NCBI GenBank assembly: GCA_017381365.1
Contig: JAFOCI010000079.1
Span: 22,118 to 86,117 of the forward strand
Origin: Treponema sp.
GTDB lineage: Bacteria > Spirochaetota > Spirochaetia > Treponematales > Treponemataceae
Direction: 5' to 3'
DNA length: 64,000 bases
Made by a program: the position numbers and the translations under genes. Below are positions 55,662 to 64,000 of this stretch, piece after piece. The notes under the pieces are model-generated. The model did not search any database. It worked only from the letters and a program-made list of their open reading frames with translations, and was not told the origin of the DNA. How positions within the stretch are numbered: the stretch's first letter is position 1; each line of letters starts with the position of its first letter.

Positions 55662-56698
55662 TGCTTTTTATCCAAAACAGTTATTTTATCTTCTATGATG
55701 TCACCAGAAGAAAAATCATTATCCTTTTCATCTTCTATGATTTCCTGCTGTTCCTTAATTTTTTCTACTACAGTTACAGAAACAGTATCTGAGGATTTTT
55801 CAACAAGTGTCATGTTTTTTGGTAAACTTATATTTACAGGCAAATTGTAAGTTCCTGCAGCATTTATTTCAGCACAGTTTACAGAAACAGTCTTAGCCGT
55901 ACACGAAAAATTTTCCAGAACAGAAACAGCTGCAGTTGCCTTAAAATTAATTTTTTGAAGCTCGCTTGAAAGTTCGAAATCCGGATTAAGATTTTCAACG
56001 TAAGGAGTAATATTTTTGTACTCCTTTGTATCCATTGCTGGAATAACAGAAACAGTTACCCTAAAGTCACTTTCTGGAACGACCTTTAATTTTGAATTTA
56101 TATTATCAAGTTTTACTTCTCTTGAAAAATTGGTAGCAGCTCCAGAAACTATGACTTTTTTTGTATAAATACTTGTAGTATTGTTTATCATTTTTGATGG
56201 ACCAACAACTTTTACCGTTGACGGAGAAACATCAATATTCGATATAATGTATCCATGTTCAACAGTTCCAGAAATGGCAGGTTTTACAGGAATGTATGCC
56301 AGTTCTTTTTTATCAAGTTCAATATTTAAAAAAGCAGGCTTAACGGAATACTCAAGAGGATCTATTAACATTAAATCTTCTGAAAGCGATACTTTAACAG
56401 GAACGTCGCAAAAACCAGGTTCTGTATATTCACTTAAATTTATATATGCAAAAATATTTCCAGAATTTATAGAAGGCATATTTTCAGCTCGCGTTCGCAC
56501 AGAAACCTTAACAAATTTCGGAATATCACTATTGGCCATCATAAGTCCATCAGCCTCTACTTTTAGAGGGAGAACAAAAACCTTGCGTTCCAATGTTGCA
56601 ACCTGACTGAAAACATAAATAATTACAGCCAGAACAATACACACAACTTTCTGACCCCAGTCTTCAAAAATCCTGTCAGTCAGCTTTTTTCTGTTCAT
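55658..56698 (-). CDS. cdaR: YbbR-domain protein CdaR, regulator of the diadenylate cyclase
   Basis: About 346 residues from the ATG at 56698, which follows a GGAGG ribosome-binding site inside the end of cdaA. One N-terminal transmembrane helix (VVCIVLAVIIYVFSQVATL), then three or four extracytoplasmic YbbR domains (VSVRTRAENMPSINSGNIFAYINLS; YIPVKPAISGTVEHGYIISNIDVSPSTVKVVGPS), and an acidic tail. In Firmicutes CdaR modulates CdaA activity; the same pairing here supports that role. Confidence 0.9.
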   Translation of the reverse strand: MNRKKLTDRIFEDWGQKVVCIVLAVIIYVFSQVATLERKVFVLPLKVEADGLMMANSDIPKFVKVSVRTRAENMPSINSGNIFAYINLSEYTEPGFCDVPVKVSLSEDLMLIDPLEYSVKPAFLNIELDKKELAYIPVKPAISGTVEHGYIISNIDVSPSTVKVVGPSKMINNTTSIYTKKVIVSGAATNFSREVKLDNINSKLKVVPESDFRVTVSVIPAMDTKEYKNITPYVENLNPDFELSSELQKINFKATAAVSVLENFSCTAKTVSVNCAEINAAGTYNLPVNISLPKNMTLVEKSSDTVSVTVVEKIKEQQEIIEDEKDNDFSSGDIIEDKITVLDKKQ

Positions 56699-57491
56699 CG
56701 ATTGTATCCTCCATGTTGTAAGATTCAGGACTGATATCAAGAAGATTTTCAAGAATTTTTGTTATCTCTGTAACAGAAAGGTCATAATGAAGCTTTGAAT
56801 CATAAGCCAGACTTAAAGCCCCTGTTTCTTCTGAAACTACAAGTATAACGGAGTCACTTATTTCTGAAAGTCCAAGTGCAGCTCTATGTCTTGTACCAAA
56901 AGTTTTTCGAATATCATACTGCTCACTAAGAGGAAGAAAACATCCTGCTGCCACAAGCTTCCCCCCCTGAATAAAACAGGCTCCGTCATGAAGAGGTGTA
57001 TCCATTCCAAAAATAGTAACAAGAAGACTGGACGTTAAATCCGCATTTAAATTAGTTCCAGTCTGAATAATATCTTCATGCTTTGTATGACGAAGAAAAA
57101 CTGCCAGCATACCACGTTTCTGTTTTGAAAGCATTTCAGCTGCGATTAGAACAGAATCGACATATGTATGCTTTGAACGATTACCGAAAGCAAACCACTG
57201 GTTCTGTCCTAATTTTAAAAACATCTTTCGCAATTCAGGCTGAAATACAATCGCAAAAGCAACAACAAGAAGGGGAGCTATAAGCTTAAAAATCCATAAT
57301 AAAGTTTCAAGATGTAAAACCATTGCAATGATATAAAATACCAGAACAAGAACACCTGCTTTGATAATCTGAAGACTATTTGTCTTTACAATAACTTCAT
57401 AACCTTTGTATAAAATGAAGGCAATAATACCAATATCTATAACCGGTCGCAGATAACCGTAAAAAGCCAGAAAACTGTCAATTGATTTCAA
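56676..57491 (-). CDS. cdaA: Diadenylate cyclase CdaA
   Basis: 271 residues: three N-terminal transmembrane helices (about 15-85), then the DAC domain with DGA at 169-171 (TPLHDGACFIQGGKLVAAGCFLPLS) and RHRAA at 201-205 (FGTRHRAALGLSEISDSVILVVSEETG). Makes the second messenger c-di-AMP from two ATP. The ending overlaps the cdaR start by 23 bases. No glmM follows, unlike in Firmicutes. Confidence 0.95.
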   Translation of the reverse strand: MKSIDSFLAFYGYLRPVIDIGIIAFILYKGYEVIVKTNSLQIIKAGVLVLVFYIIAMVLHLETLLWIFKLIAPLLVVAFAIVFQPELRKMFLKLGQNQWFAFGNRSKHTYVDSVLIAAEMLSKQKRGMLAVFLRHTKHEDIIQTGTNLNADLTSSLLVTIFGMDTPLHDGACFIQGGKLVAAGCFLPLSEQYDIRKTFGTRHRAALGLSEISDSVILVVSEETGALSLAYDSKLHYDLSVTEITKILENLLDISPESYNMEDTIDEQKKAD

Positions 57492-57519
57492 TGTATTTTT
57501 CCAAATCCTTTATCAGAAA

Positions 57520-58341
57520 TTAACTTATACTATTAATATAACCCAAGACTTTCAAAGTATCTACTGTTTCTGCAACATCATGAACACGGACCATTCGTGC
57601 ACCGTTCATAACAGAAATTAAATCCCCAGCAAGTGTACCGCTAAGACGACCAGAAATATCCTTACCAGTCATCTGGCCAATGCAGGTTTTTCGGGATAAG
57701 GCCATAAGAATCATAAAACGGCCGTTTCCTAATTTTCCGGCATCTTTTATAAGCTTTGCGTTTTCTTCAAGACCTTTTCCAAAACCTACGCCAGGATCAA
57801 GAATTATTTTGTCTTCGCTGATGCCACAGCTGATTGCATATTCTGCCCGTTCAACAAGATAATCATTTATCTCCTTAAAAACATCTTCATACGAAGTATT
57901 GTTCTGCATATCAGCAGGAGTTCCACGTTTATGCATAAGAATCACTGGAATGCCGTGTTTTCCACAAAACTTCCCCATTTCCCAGTCATCTTCTAAGGCT
58001 GAAATATCGTTCAGAATATCTGCACCTGCTTCAAATGCTTTTTCCATTACATTTTTTTTGCGGGTATCAACCGAAATTGGAATATCAGAAACCTTGCGGA
58101 TTTCCTGAATTACGGGAATGATTCTAGAAAGCTCTTCTTCTTCGCTTACGTATGCGCTGCCAGGACGGCTGGATTCACCACCTATATCAAGAATATCAGC
58201 ACCCTGCTCAATCAACTTTAAAGCATGTTCAAAACCGCCGCGGCTTTCTTTCCAGAATGAATCTGGCGTTACGTTTACAATTCCCATCACAAAAGCAGGA
58301 AGATCAGTTTGAATTGTCCGGGTTGAAAGAGAAAACTTCAT
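57520..58341 (-). CDS. folP: Dihydropteroate synthase
   Basis: 273 residues, TIM barrel of the FolP family: MGIVNVTPDSFW, DILDIGGESSRPGS, ISVDTRKKNVMEKAFEAGADILNDISAL, VILMHKRGTPADMQ and DPGVGFGK. Joins pterin and p-aminobenzoate in folate synthesis; target of sulfonamides. Lies between dxs and cdaA. Confidence 0.95.
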   Translation of the reverse strand: MKFSLSTRTIQTDLPAFVMGIVNVTPDSFWKESRGGFEHALKLIEQGADILDIGGESSRPGSAYVSEEEELSRIIPVIQEIRKVSDIPISVDTRKKNVMEKAFEAGADILNDISALEDDWEMGKFCGKHGIPVILMHKRGTPADMQNNTSYEDVFKEINDYLVERAEYAISCGISEDKIILDPGVGFGKGLEENAKLIKDAGKLGNGRFMILMALSRKTCIGQMTGKDISGRLSGTLAGDLISVMNGARMVRVHDVAETVDTLKVLGYINSIS

Positions 58342-58376
58342 ATCAGTAATAATTCCTTTGTAATTTATAGACTAAA

Positions 58377-60293
58377 CTATTTCGAAAAATTTTCCAGTAT
58401 TTTTAAAGCAGCAGATTTTAAGTCTTCCGGCGTAAGTCCAGCCTGAACAAGAACATCATTTCTAGAGCCTTGCGAATAATATTTTTCCGGAAATGCTTTT
58501 ATTGCAAAATTAGAAAATCCTCGTTTTCCGTAAACACTTGCAATATATTCACTTATTCCGCCAGTAACAATTCCGTCTTCCACAAAAACTACTGCATCGT
58601 ACTTTTCTGCAAGGCTGAAAAAATATTCCTCATCAAAAGGTTTAATGAATCTAAGGGAGTAAATATCAGCAATGATGTTTTCAAAAGAAAGCGCTCTGCA
58701 GGCAGTCATAACTTCAGAAAACATTCCGCCTGTTGTTACATAAAGCACTTTCTTAACTTCAGAATCATCATCTTCGTATTTTCCGGCAAAATCTGGTTCA
58801 TAATCCATTGCAGTCACCAGAACACCACGTCCTTCCTGCACATCCTGATTAAAGCATTCAAGCTCTGTAGGACATGACATTTTTGGGTAACGGATTATCG
58901 TAGAATATTCAGATTCAACTGCATAATTCAAGATTTTTTCCAAATCAACAGCCGTTGCAGGACTTGTTATTCTTATATTCGGCACAGGTCGGAAAAGAGA
59001 AATATCAAAAAGCCCCTGATGAGTTTCTCCATCAGAAGGAACAGCTCCTGCTCTGTCAAAAACAAAAACAGATTTAAAATTCTGTAAAGATATATCATGA
59101 ATAATCTGATCAACAGCCCGCTGAACAAAAGTGGAATAAATGCAAACAACAGGAACAAGCCCGCCCTTTGCAAGTCCCCCTGCAAAAGTTACAGCGTGTT
59201 CTTCTGCAATTCCGACATCAAAAAACCGGTCAGAGTAATGCCGTGAAAAAGCCGCAAGCCCAGTACCTTTAGCCATGGCTGCTGTAATACAGGCAATATC
59301 CTTACGTTTCTCTGCAATTTTCATAAGGGAATTGCTGAAAGCTTCTGTAAAACTTACGTTGTCAAATTTTTCAACGTTTCCTTCAGAAGTTATGAAAGGA
59401 CCTACACCATGAAACCTGTCTGGATTATGTTCAGCAGGACTGTACCCCTTGCCTTTTTTTGTAACAACATGAACGACAACCGGCCGCTGCATACGTTTTA
59501 CCCGTCTTAAAATCAGTTCAAGGTCCCGTATATCATGACCATTAAGGGGACCTACATATTCAAATCCTAAATCTGTAAATAAATTTGTAGAAAAGAAAAA
59601 TCCTTTTAATGACCGCTTAAATCTGAAAACAATCTTTCCAATAAACTTGTTTAAAAAAGGAATTCGTTCAACAAAATCGTCAAATTTAATTCTAAAGGTC
59701 TGATAAGGTGATGTCATTGTAAGTCTTGTAAGATATCTTGAAATGGCTCCTGTATTCTGATCAATTGACATCTGATTGTCATTTACGATTACAATAAAAT
59801 TCTTTGCAATCTGACCAGCGTTGGAAAGCGCCTCCAGAGCAAGCCCACCTGTAAGAGCTCCGTCACCGATTACAGCGATAGTCTTGCCTTCTATCCCCTG
59901 AATTTCCCTGGCCTGCTGCAAACCTAAAGCAGATGAAATGGAAGTTGAGGAGTGACCGTTATCAAAAAAATCGTGAATACTTTCTTCCTGTTTGGTAAAG
60001 CCAGAAAGTCCGCCACTTTTCCGTAATGTAGAAAACTGACCAAATCTTCCAGTAAGAAGCTTGTGAGCATAGCACTGGTGACTTACATCAAAAACTATCG
60101 CATCCTTTGGACTATCAAAAACACGATGTAAAGCAATTGTAAGCTCAACAATTCCCAGATTACTTGCAAGGTGACCGCCATTTTTTCCTACAACGTCGAT
60201 TATTACCCTACGAATTTCGGCAGCTAAATCATTAAGCTGCTTAAATGACAGAGACTTTATATCTTCCGGTGATTTGATTGCTGAAAGTAACGT
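58377..60293 (-). CDS. dxs: 1-deoxy-D-xylulose-5-phosphate synthase with apparent ACG start codon
   Basis: First enzyme of the MEP pathway (pyruvate + glyceraldehyde-3-phosphate, thiamine diphosphate-dependent). Signatures: the N-terminal GKNGGHLASNLG with the essential His, VSHQCYAHKLLTGR, the ThDP motif GDGALTGG, and the transketolase-type C-terminal half. The open frame runs from a stop at 60308 without any ATG, GTG or TTG until the internal TTG at 59921. That internal start would lose about 124 residues, including the catalytic His. An AGAAGAGG Shine-Dalgarno ends six bases before an ACG at 60293; starting there gives 638 residues, the normal length and the normal N-terminal LLSAIKSPEDIKSLS. 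ACG is one change from ATG. Rare initiation, a recent mutation or a sequence error would explain it. Confidence 0.85.
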   Translation of the reverse strand, partial: TLLSAIKSPEDIKSLSFKQLNDLAAEIRRVIIDVVGKNGGHLASNLGIVELTIALHRVFDSPKDAIVFDVSHQCYAHKLLTGRFGQFSTLRKSGGLSGFTKQEESIHDFFDNGHSSTSISSALGLQQAREIQGIEGKTIAVIGDGALTGGLALEALSNAGQIAKNFIVIVNDNQMSIDQNTGAISRYLTRLTMTSPYQTFRIKFDDFVERIPFLNKFIGKIVFRFKRSLKGFFFSTNLFTDLGFEYVGPLNGHDIRDLELILRRVKRMQRPVVVHVVTKKGKGYSPAEHNPDRFHGVGPFITSEGNVEKFDNVSFTEAFSNSLMKIAEKRKDIACITAAMAKGTGLAAFSRHYSDRFFDVGIAEEHAVTFAGGLAKGGLVPVVCIYSTFVQRAVDQIIHDISLQNFKSVFVFDRAGAVPSDGETHQGLFDISLFRPVPNIRITSPATAVDLEKILNYAVESEYSTIIRYPKMSCPTELECFNQDVQEGRGVLVTAMDYEPDFAGKYEDDDSEVKKVLYVTTGGMFSEVMTACRALSFENIIADIYSLRFIKPFDEEYFFSLAEKYDAVVFVEDGIVTGGISEYIASVYGKRGFSNFAIKAFPEKYYSQGSRNDVLVQAGLTPEDLKSAALKILENFSK

Positions 60294-60307
60294 AAATAAC
60301 CTCTTCT

Positions 60308-60352
60308 AAAAAAAAGACCGAAACAGCAAAAAATAAATCTGTTCCGGTCTTT
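60308..60352 (-). terminator. Rho-independent terminator directly before dxs
   Basis: A 14-bp stem with one mismatch (60339-60352 pairing with 60313-60326) around a 12-base loop, followed by eight T's on the minus strand. It ends the AURKAIP1-type gene transcript. The dxs Shine-Dalgarno starts immediately after the T-run, leaving no space for a dxs promoter between them. Confidence 0.8.
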
Positions 60353-60376
60353 ATAAGACATTTCAAAGTAAATTAA

Positions 60377-60466
60377 TTACTTTGCCTTATGTCTGTTTCT
60401 TCTAAGCATCTTCTTACGCTTATGTGTCGCCATCTTCTGGCGTTTTCTTTTTTTTCCACAAGGCAC
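60377..60466 (-). CDS. Small ribosome-associated protein, AURKAIP1/COX24 (bS22/mS38-like) domain
   Basis: A 29-residue, very basic peptide (starts PCGKKRKRQKMATHKRKK, ends RNRHKAK) read from a GTG with an AGAGGGG Shine-Dalgarno seven bases upstream. It matches the tiny AURKAIP1/COX24-domain proteins annotated in spirochaetes and Bacteroidetes, related to mitochondrial mS38 and mycobacterial bS22. Likely a small-subunit ribosomal peptide. Easily missed because of its length and GTG start. Confidence 0.8.
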   Translation of the reverse strand: MPCGKKRKRQKMATHKRKKMLRRNRHKAK

Positions 60467-60535
60467 GATGGCACCCCTCTACTAGTAAAGTGTTATTAAT
60501 TATTATCCAAATAATGATTTAGGTCAAGTGATTCA

Positions 60536-61501
60536 TTATTTTTTCAGCATTCTTTCAGATAAAAAAGACTCTATTATTGATTCAACCTGCAGAAACGTTG
60601 ATTTTTCATCCTTAATTTCTACAATTTTTGCGCCTGGAATATCATTCATAAAAGTATACTGCTTTTTTGCGTATTTTCGGCTGTTTCGTTTAATTTCGTA
60701 TTTTATGCGTTCAATTCCTTCTGGAGTATTATAATCGTTACCGAACCATTCCCTGTAACCGATTGCCTGCATTCCAGGCATTTCTTTTGTGCAGCCACTT
60801 TCTATAAGCTGACGGACTTCATTTTCCAGTCCCTGATTAAACATTAAGTCAACACGACTGTTAATACGATTGTAAAGTTCTTCCCGCTCCCGTTTTAATA
60901 TGATTACACAGAAATCATATTCTTTGCGAGGTTCACATACCATTTCAAACGAGCTTTTTTTCTTTCCTGTGGTATAAAATATTTCAAGGGCACGACAGAT
61001 TCTGTATGCATCATTCACGTTGATTTTTTCCGCACTTTCCGGATCAACAGCACATAATTCACTATAAAGAATCTGATTTCCATCTTTTTCAATTCTATTC
61101 TTCAGCTGTTCTCTTATTTTCGGATCAGATTCCGGAGTTTTTGGAAGTCCAAGAATGAAATTCCTTATGTAAAATCCCGTCCCGCCGGCAACTAAAGGAA
61201 TTATTCCCCGTGAATAAAGCTCACTGCACTTTTCGTCACAAAGATTCACAAAATCTGCAACCGAAAACTGCTCATTGGGCTGGTATAAATCTACCAGATG
61301 ATGAGGAAGTTCAGTTTTTTCTTCTGAAGTTGGTTTTGCAGTTCCAATATCAAGCCCTTTATAAACCTGCATGGAATCTGCACTGATTAACTCACACCTG
61401 CCTTTAAAAAAAGAATGACTGCTTTTACCAAAAAGATTTATGGCTAAAGCAGTCTTTCCCGAAGCTGTAGGTGCGAACAACACAATAACAGGGATGCGCA
61501 C
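60536..61501 (-). CDS. miaA: tRNA dimethylallyltransferase MiaA
   Basis: 321 residues. The P-loop reads APTASGKTALA (Gly replaced by Ala at the first position). DSMQVYKGLDIGTAKP, VAGGTGFYI and AIGYREW are the further MiaA signatures. Adds the isopentenyl group to A37 of tRNAs, using the product of the MEP pathway. Three bases after rpoZ; a conserved neighbour pair. Confidence 0.95.
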   Translation of the reverse strand: MRIPVIVLFAPTASGKTALAINLFGKSSHSFFKGRCELISADSMQVYKGLDIGTAKPTSEEKTELPHHLVDLYQPNEQFSVADFVNLCDEKCSELYSRGIIPLVAGGTGFYIRNFILGLPKTPESDPKIREQLKNRIEKDGNQILYSELCAVDPESAEKINVNDAYRICRALEIFYTTGKKKSSFEMVCEPRKEYDFCVIILKREREELYNRINSRVDLMFNQGLENEVRQLIESGCTKEMPGMQAIGYREWFGNDYNTPEGIERIKYEIKRNSRKYAKKQYTFMNDIPGAKIVEIKDEKSTFLQVESIIESFLSERMLKK

Positions 61502-61504
61502 TTT

Positions 61505-61711
61505 TTATTTACTTTCGTCTTCAATTCTATAAGAAACTTTATTGCAGAACAACTGACGAGCGCCAATTGAAACTGCTTTACCTGAATTCTTTTCTACTTC
61601 AGGGTCATTGATTTTTGACATCTGAAAAGCACGACGACTAGCAGCTACTGTAATCTGATAGATATTACCTGTAAAACCAATAAGTTCTTTCAAAGGAAAA
61701 ATAGGTTCCAT
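61505..61711 (-). CDS. rpoZ: RNA polymerase omega subunit
   Basis: 68 residues. VAASRRAFQMSK and NSGKAVSIGARQLFCNKVSY correspond to the conserved ARRA and helix regions of omega. Assists assembly of RNA polymerase. Strong promoter and GGTGGTGAG ribosome-binding site upstream. Confidence 0.85.
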   Translation of the reverse strand: MEPIFPLKELIGFTGNIYQITVAASRRAFQMSKINDPEVEKNSGKAVSIGARQLFCNKVSYRIEDESK

Positions 61712-61743
61712 TTATCTCACCACCTGACAAAATTAATTAAAAT

Positions 61744-61772
61744 ATTATACGTTAATAAACAGATTCAGTCAA
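61744..61772 (-). promoter_or_regulatory. Sigma-70-type promoter of rpoZ-miaA
   Basis: Minus strand TTGACT (61772-61767), exactly 17 bases, TATAAT (61749-61744). Predicted start near 61737, 26 bases before rpoZ. The best consensus promoter in the window. Confidence 0.8.
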
Positions 61773-61778
61773 ACAAAA

Positions 61779-62522
61779 TCATAGAATACCTGCTGCAGTT
61801 TTCAAAGTCAAAAGATTAACTCCACATGCACTTTCAATAAGATAAAAAATCAATGTTTTTACCTGCCCTAAAGCTTGAGGAGATAAAACAAGAGCGGAAG
61901 CTTCTTTTGGAGGAAGACGTGAAATTCCTGTCAGAAAAAAAAGCCCCTCTGCATTTACAAAAAAAGTCCCTGACCTGTGATTACAGGAAGAACAGATAAA
62001 TCCATTTTCAGAAGGAACATATTCTCCCCCTTTTTCCATCACGTTTCCGCAATGACAGCACAAGCCGCTTTCCGGCTGAATACCAAGAAGCTCCAGATAT
62101 CTCCATAAAAAACGCATAAGACCAGAATTCAATTCTGCCTGTTCAGAACAGATTTCCAATCCATTTAAAAATCCGTTTACAAGAGCCCAGCAACGTTCAT
62201 TATTTCCAGCACAGTGAGTTTTCATTGCAATTTCCGCAGCAAGTGAAGCGGCACATGATTTATATATATCTTCACGGAATGTAAGATGATAGGATTTTAC
62301 ATCAAAATCAGAAATCTTATAAATTCCTTTTGAAAGAGAAAGATACATCGTTCCTGTATTCCACGTTGATACAAGAGATTTTAAACGGCTTTTAGGACCG
62401 CCATAAAGAGTAACATAAAGAATTCCCTGGGATTGAGTAAGAACACAGACAGAAGCATTATTTTCTCCAAGAGGCTTTATAGAAATTACAGTTGCAAGTG
62501 TTACAAGATTTCGCTGCATCAA
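61779..62522 (-). CDS. recO: DNA repair protein RecO
   Basis: 247 residues: N-terminal OB-fold (about 1-80, ATVISIKPLGENNASVCVLTQSQGILYVTLYGGPKSRLKSLV), helical middle, and a zinc-finger (CCHCGNVMEKGG...CSSCNHRSG). Loads RecA at gaps together with RecR. Start overlaps the GGDEF gene stop by four bases. The stop is seven bases from the -35 of the rpoZ promoter. Confidence 0.9.
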   Translation of the reverse strand: MMQRNLVTLATVISIKPLGENNASVCVLTQSQGILYVTLYGGPKSRLKSLVSTWNTGTMYLSLSKGIYKISDFDVKSYHLTFREDIYKSCAASLAAEIAMKTHCAGNNERCWALVNGFLNGLEICSEQAELNSGLMRFLWRYLELLGIQPESGLCCHCGNVMEKGGEYVPSENGFICSSCNHRSGTFFVNAEGLFFLTGISRLPPKEASALVLSPQALGQVKTLIFYLIESACGVNLLTLKTAAGIL

Positions 62523-63837
62523 TGTAAAAGTTCAAGAGTTTTGTTATTGCGCATATCTGTTACAGCTGTTGAAATAACCTTTGCAATATCAGTTACATTT
62601 GTCTCCCATGCACTACCAAATGAGGCCACAAAATGAACATTACGAATATCGCTAAGGCGGGAAAGACGTTCCTTAACAAGCTGCTTTAAGATTTCAATTT
62701 CTTCATTTGAAGTATTTTTTGAAATAAGCATAAATTCATCATCACCACAACGATACACAAGATTCTGTCTGTTCTGAACAGAACGCATGCTTTCCGCAAG
62801 AATTTTAATTGCTTCATCGCCTACATCTCGACCGTACTTTTCGTTGAATTCAGAAAGATGTTCAATGTCCGCATAAATTACACCCGCAGATTCCATTGAT
62901 GCATATTCTGTAGGGAGAAGACTTCCGTATTTTTCGATGTTGAACAAATCTGTAAGTCCGTCATGCTCAGCTTTTGAAATCGTCTGGTTTATATCCACTC
63001 CAGAAGCGGTGATATCTCGCTCAAAAACAACAGCAACAGAAGGTTCCAGCTCTGAAACATGAATTGTCATATTGTACCAGTGATACTTATTTTCAATGTA
63101 ACGTCTGAAAGTACATTCAAGCATTTCTCCCGGAGCCATAGCTTTTATACGGTCAACTGAAAAGACATTTGATGCAATTTCCAAATCTTTTGGATGAATA
63201 GAATCAATAAGCTGGTCATGAATTGTATTCCAGTTCATTACAGGAACTTCTTTTGGTTCGTTGTCTTCAAATATGATTTTAGATGTATCGCCTGTAAGAA
63301 GATCAAATTTGAGAATCTGGGAATACATATCCTGGGAAACCTGTGCAAAATACCAGTTTGAAAATTTTGAACCTTTATGAAACCTTTCCATCTGCAAGGC
63401 CATTTCATCAAATTTAGCCTTTGACTCAGAAATATCAGAGAATGTTACGAGAACGCATTTGCATTCGCCGTTTTCAATCTTAAGTGGCTGAAAACATACA
63501 TTGTTCCACTCTCCATTATTAAGTTCATATACACATTCATACTTTTGATTTGATTCTGTAAATTTTTTGGAAAGATGAGTGCGATCAAATGTAACAAGAG
63601 CCATTGCCCTGTATTTTGTAGCAAAACAGCGTTTACATATGAAAGAAATTTTCCGTCCCAGTCATAATCTACAGGCTCGTCATAAAAATATTTTTCGTTA
63701 ATACTTTTTATAGCATATACTTTGTTAGAAGCTATATCCATAACATATATTCCGCGAAAACAAGCAGCCGCTTTATCAATAATTTCTGATACAGATGTTC
63801 CAAGACTGTCGAAAATTTTTGTATTTACATCAACCAT
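62519..63837 (-). pseudogene. GGDEF-domain protein with a one-base frameshift
   Basis: Two overlapping frames of one gene. From the ATG at 63837 (AAGAGG ribosome-binding site) a sensory domain reads to ...FLSYVNA, then falls into a nonsense frame. The -1 frame resumes with ...RCFATKYRAMALVTFDRTHLSKK and continues through a PAS-like region (VLVTFSDISESKAKFDE) to a C-terminal GGDEF domain with RCGDDEF, then GSAWETNVTDIAKV. Adding one A to the AAA at 63632-63634 restores a single frame through the join. The GGDEF motif is GDDEF, one residue off the active GG[DE]EF. Broken gene, or sequence error at a short A-run. If whole, a membrane-free sensor of about 440 residues. Confidence 0.8.
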
Positions 63838-63969
63838 GAAAAAACCTCTTACAAATTAATCATTTAAAAAGTACTAAATAGCCCGAAATTCGAGTTTTTT
63901 GAAAATTAAACATAAAATTGATTTTACAAAAAAATTGTTTAATTATGAAAATACGGGAAGGAAGAAAGA

Positions 63970-64000
63970 GGCTGTCAAAAACATTCGCAAGTCGGAAACG
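63970..64000. repeat. Possible start of another repeat at the right edge
   Basis: The last 30 bases begin with AGAGGCTGTC, the same box that starts both MITE-like copies, then diverge (AAAAACATTCGCAAG). It could be one end of a related element running out of the window. Too short to be sure. Confidence 0.25.

Noticed and set aside
1..64000. tRNA, rRNA or tmRNA genes
   Set aside because: No cloverleaf, rRNA core or ssrA-like sequence was recognised in the intergenic gaps, which are all short.

Overview
The window comes from an AT-rich spirochaete, most likely a host-associated Treponema. The pointers are a spirochaete-type V-ATPase operon (E, DUF2764, A, B, D, I, K), a flagellar export and motor operon in the treponemal order flbD-motA-motB-fliL-fliM-fliY-fliOPQR-flhB-flhA-flhF-flhG-fliA, MEP-pathway genes, and envelope proteins with spirochaete-like signal peptides. 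Base composition is too AT-rich for the T. pallidum group. The species cannot be named from sequence alone.

Layout. 1-3.9 kb: the end of an outer-membrane barrel gene, a secreted repeat protein, ispG and a MITE-like repeat. 4.0-11.3 kb: the V-ATPase operon, read leftward from a clear promoter at about 11.33 kb. 11.4-29.0 kb: a flagellar operon of about 20 genes, also leftward, ending in a hairpin terminator at 11.4 kb. 29.0-33.3 kb: hemW, lepB, smpB, a tsaC-like gene and an FtsB/DivIC-like gene. 33.5-40.7 kb: a 1002-residue acidic repeat protein, two tandem DUF115 (Maf-like) proteins and a membrane protein with a degenerate GGDEF fold, all rightward. 40.7-50.7 kb: two lipoproteins, ileS, a secreted protein, thiI, a GT28-like glycosyltransferase and a large outer-membrane protein. 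50.7-60.5 kb: a family 4 uracil-DNA glycosylase, priA, then the leftward block dxs-folP-cdaA-cdaR-acpS-DUF2225-truA, preceded by a 29-codon AURKAIP1/COX24-type gene. 60.5-64 kb: miaA, rpoZ, recO and a GGDEF protein.

How the genes work together. The flagellar block supplies the export gate (FliOPQR, FlhA, FlhB), switch (FliM, FliY), stator (MotA, MotB, FliL), placement factors (FlhF, FlhG) and a motility sigma factor. The DUF115 pair further right may glycosylate flagellin. The V-ATPase c subunit keeps the Na+-ligand residues known from Enterococcus hirae NtpK. cdaA and cdaR make and regulate c-di-AMP. dxs and ispG belong to one isoprenoid pathway.

The most striking observations are three one-base lesions in otherwise intact genes. 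motB is split by an in-frame TAG just after its transmembrane helix, and only appears whole if the stop is ignored. dxs has no ATG, GTG or TTG upstream of its essential N-terminus; a well-placed Shine-Dalgarno points to an ACG start. The GGDEF gene at the right edge has a one-base frameshift. Other points of interest are a MITE-like repeat inserted between motA and motB, a terminator whose stem carries the next gene's Shine-Dalgarno, a palindromic -35 shared by two apparently leaderless genes (lepB and smpB), and a signal peptidase I with arginine in place of the catalytic lysine.
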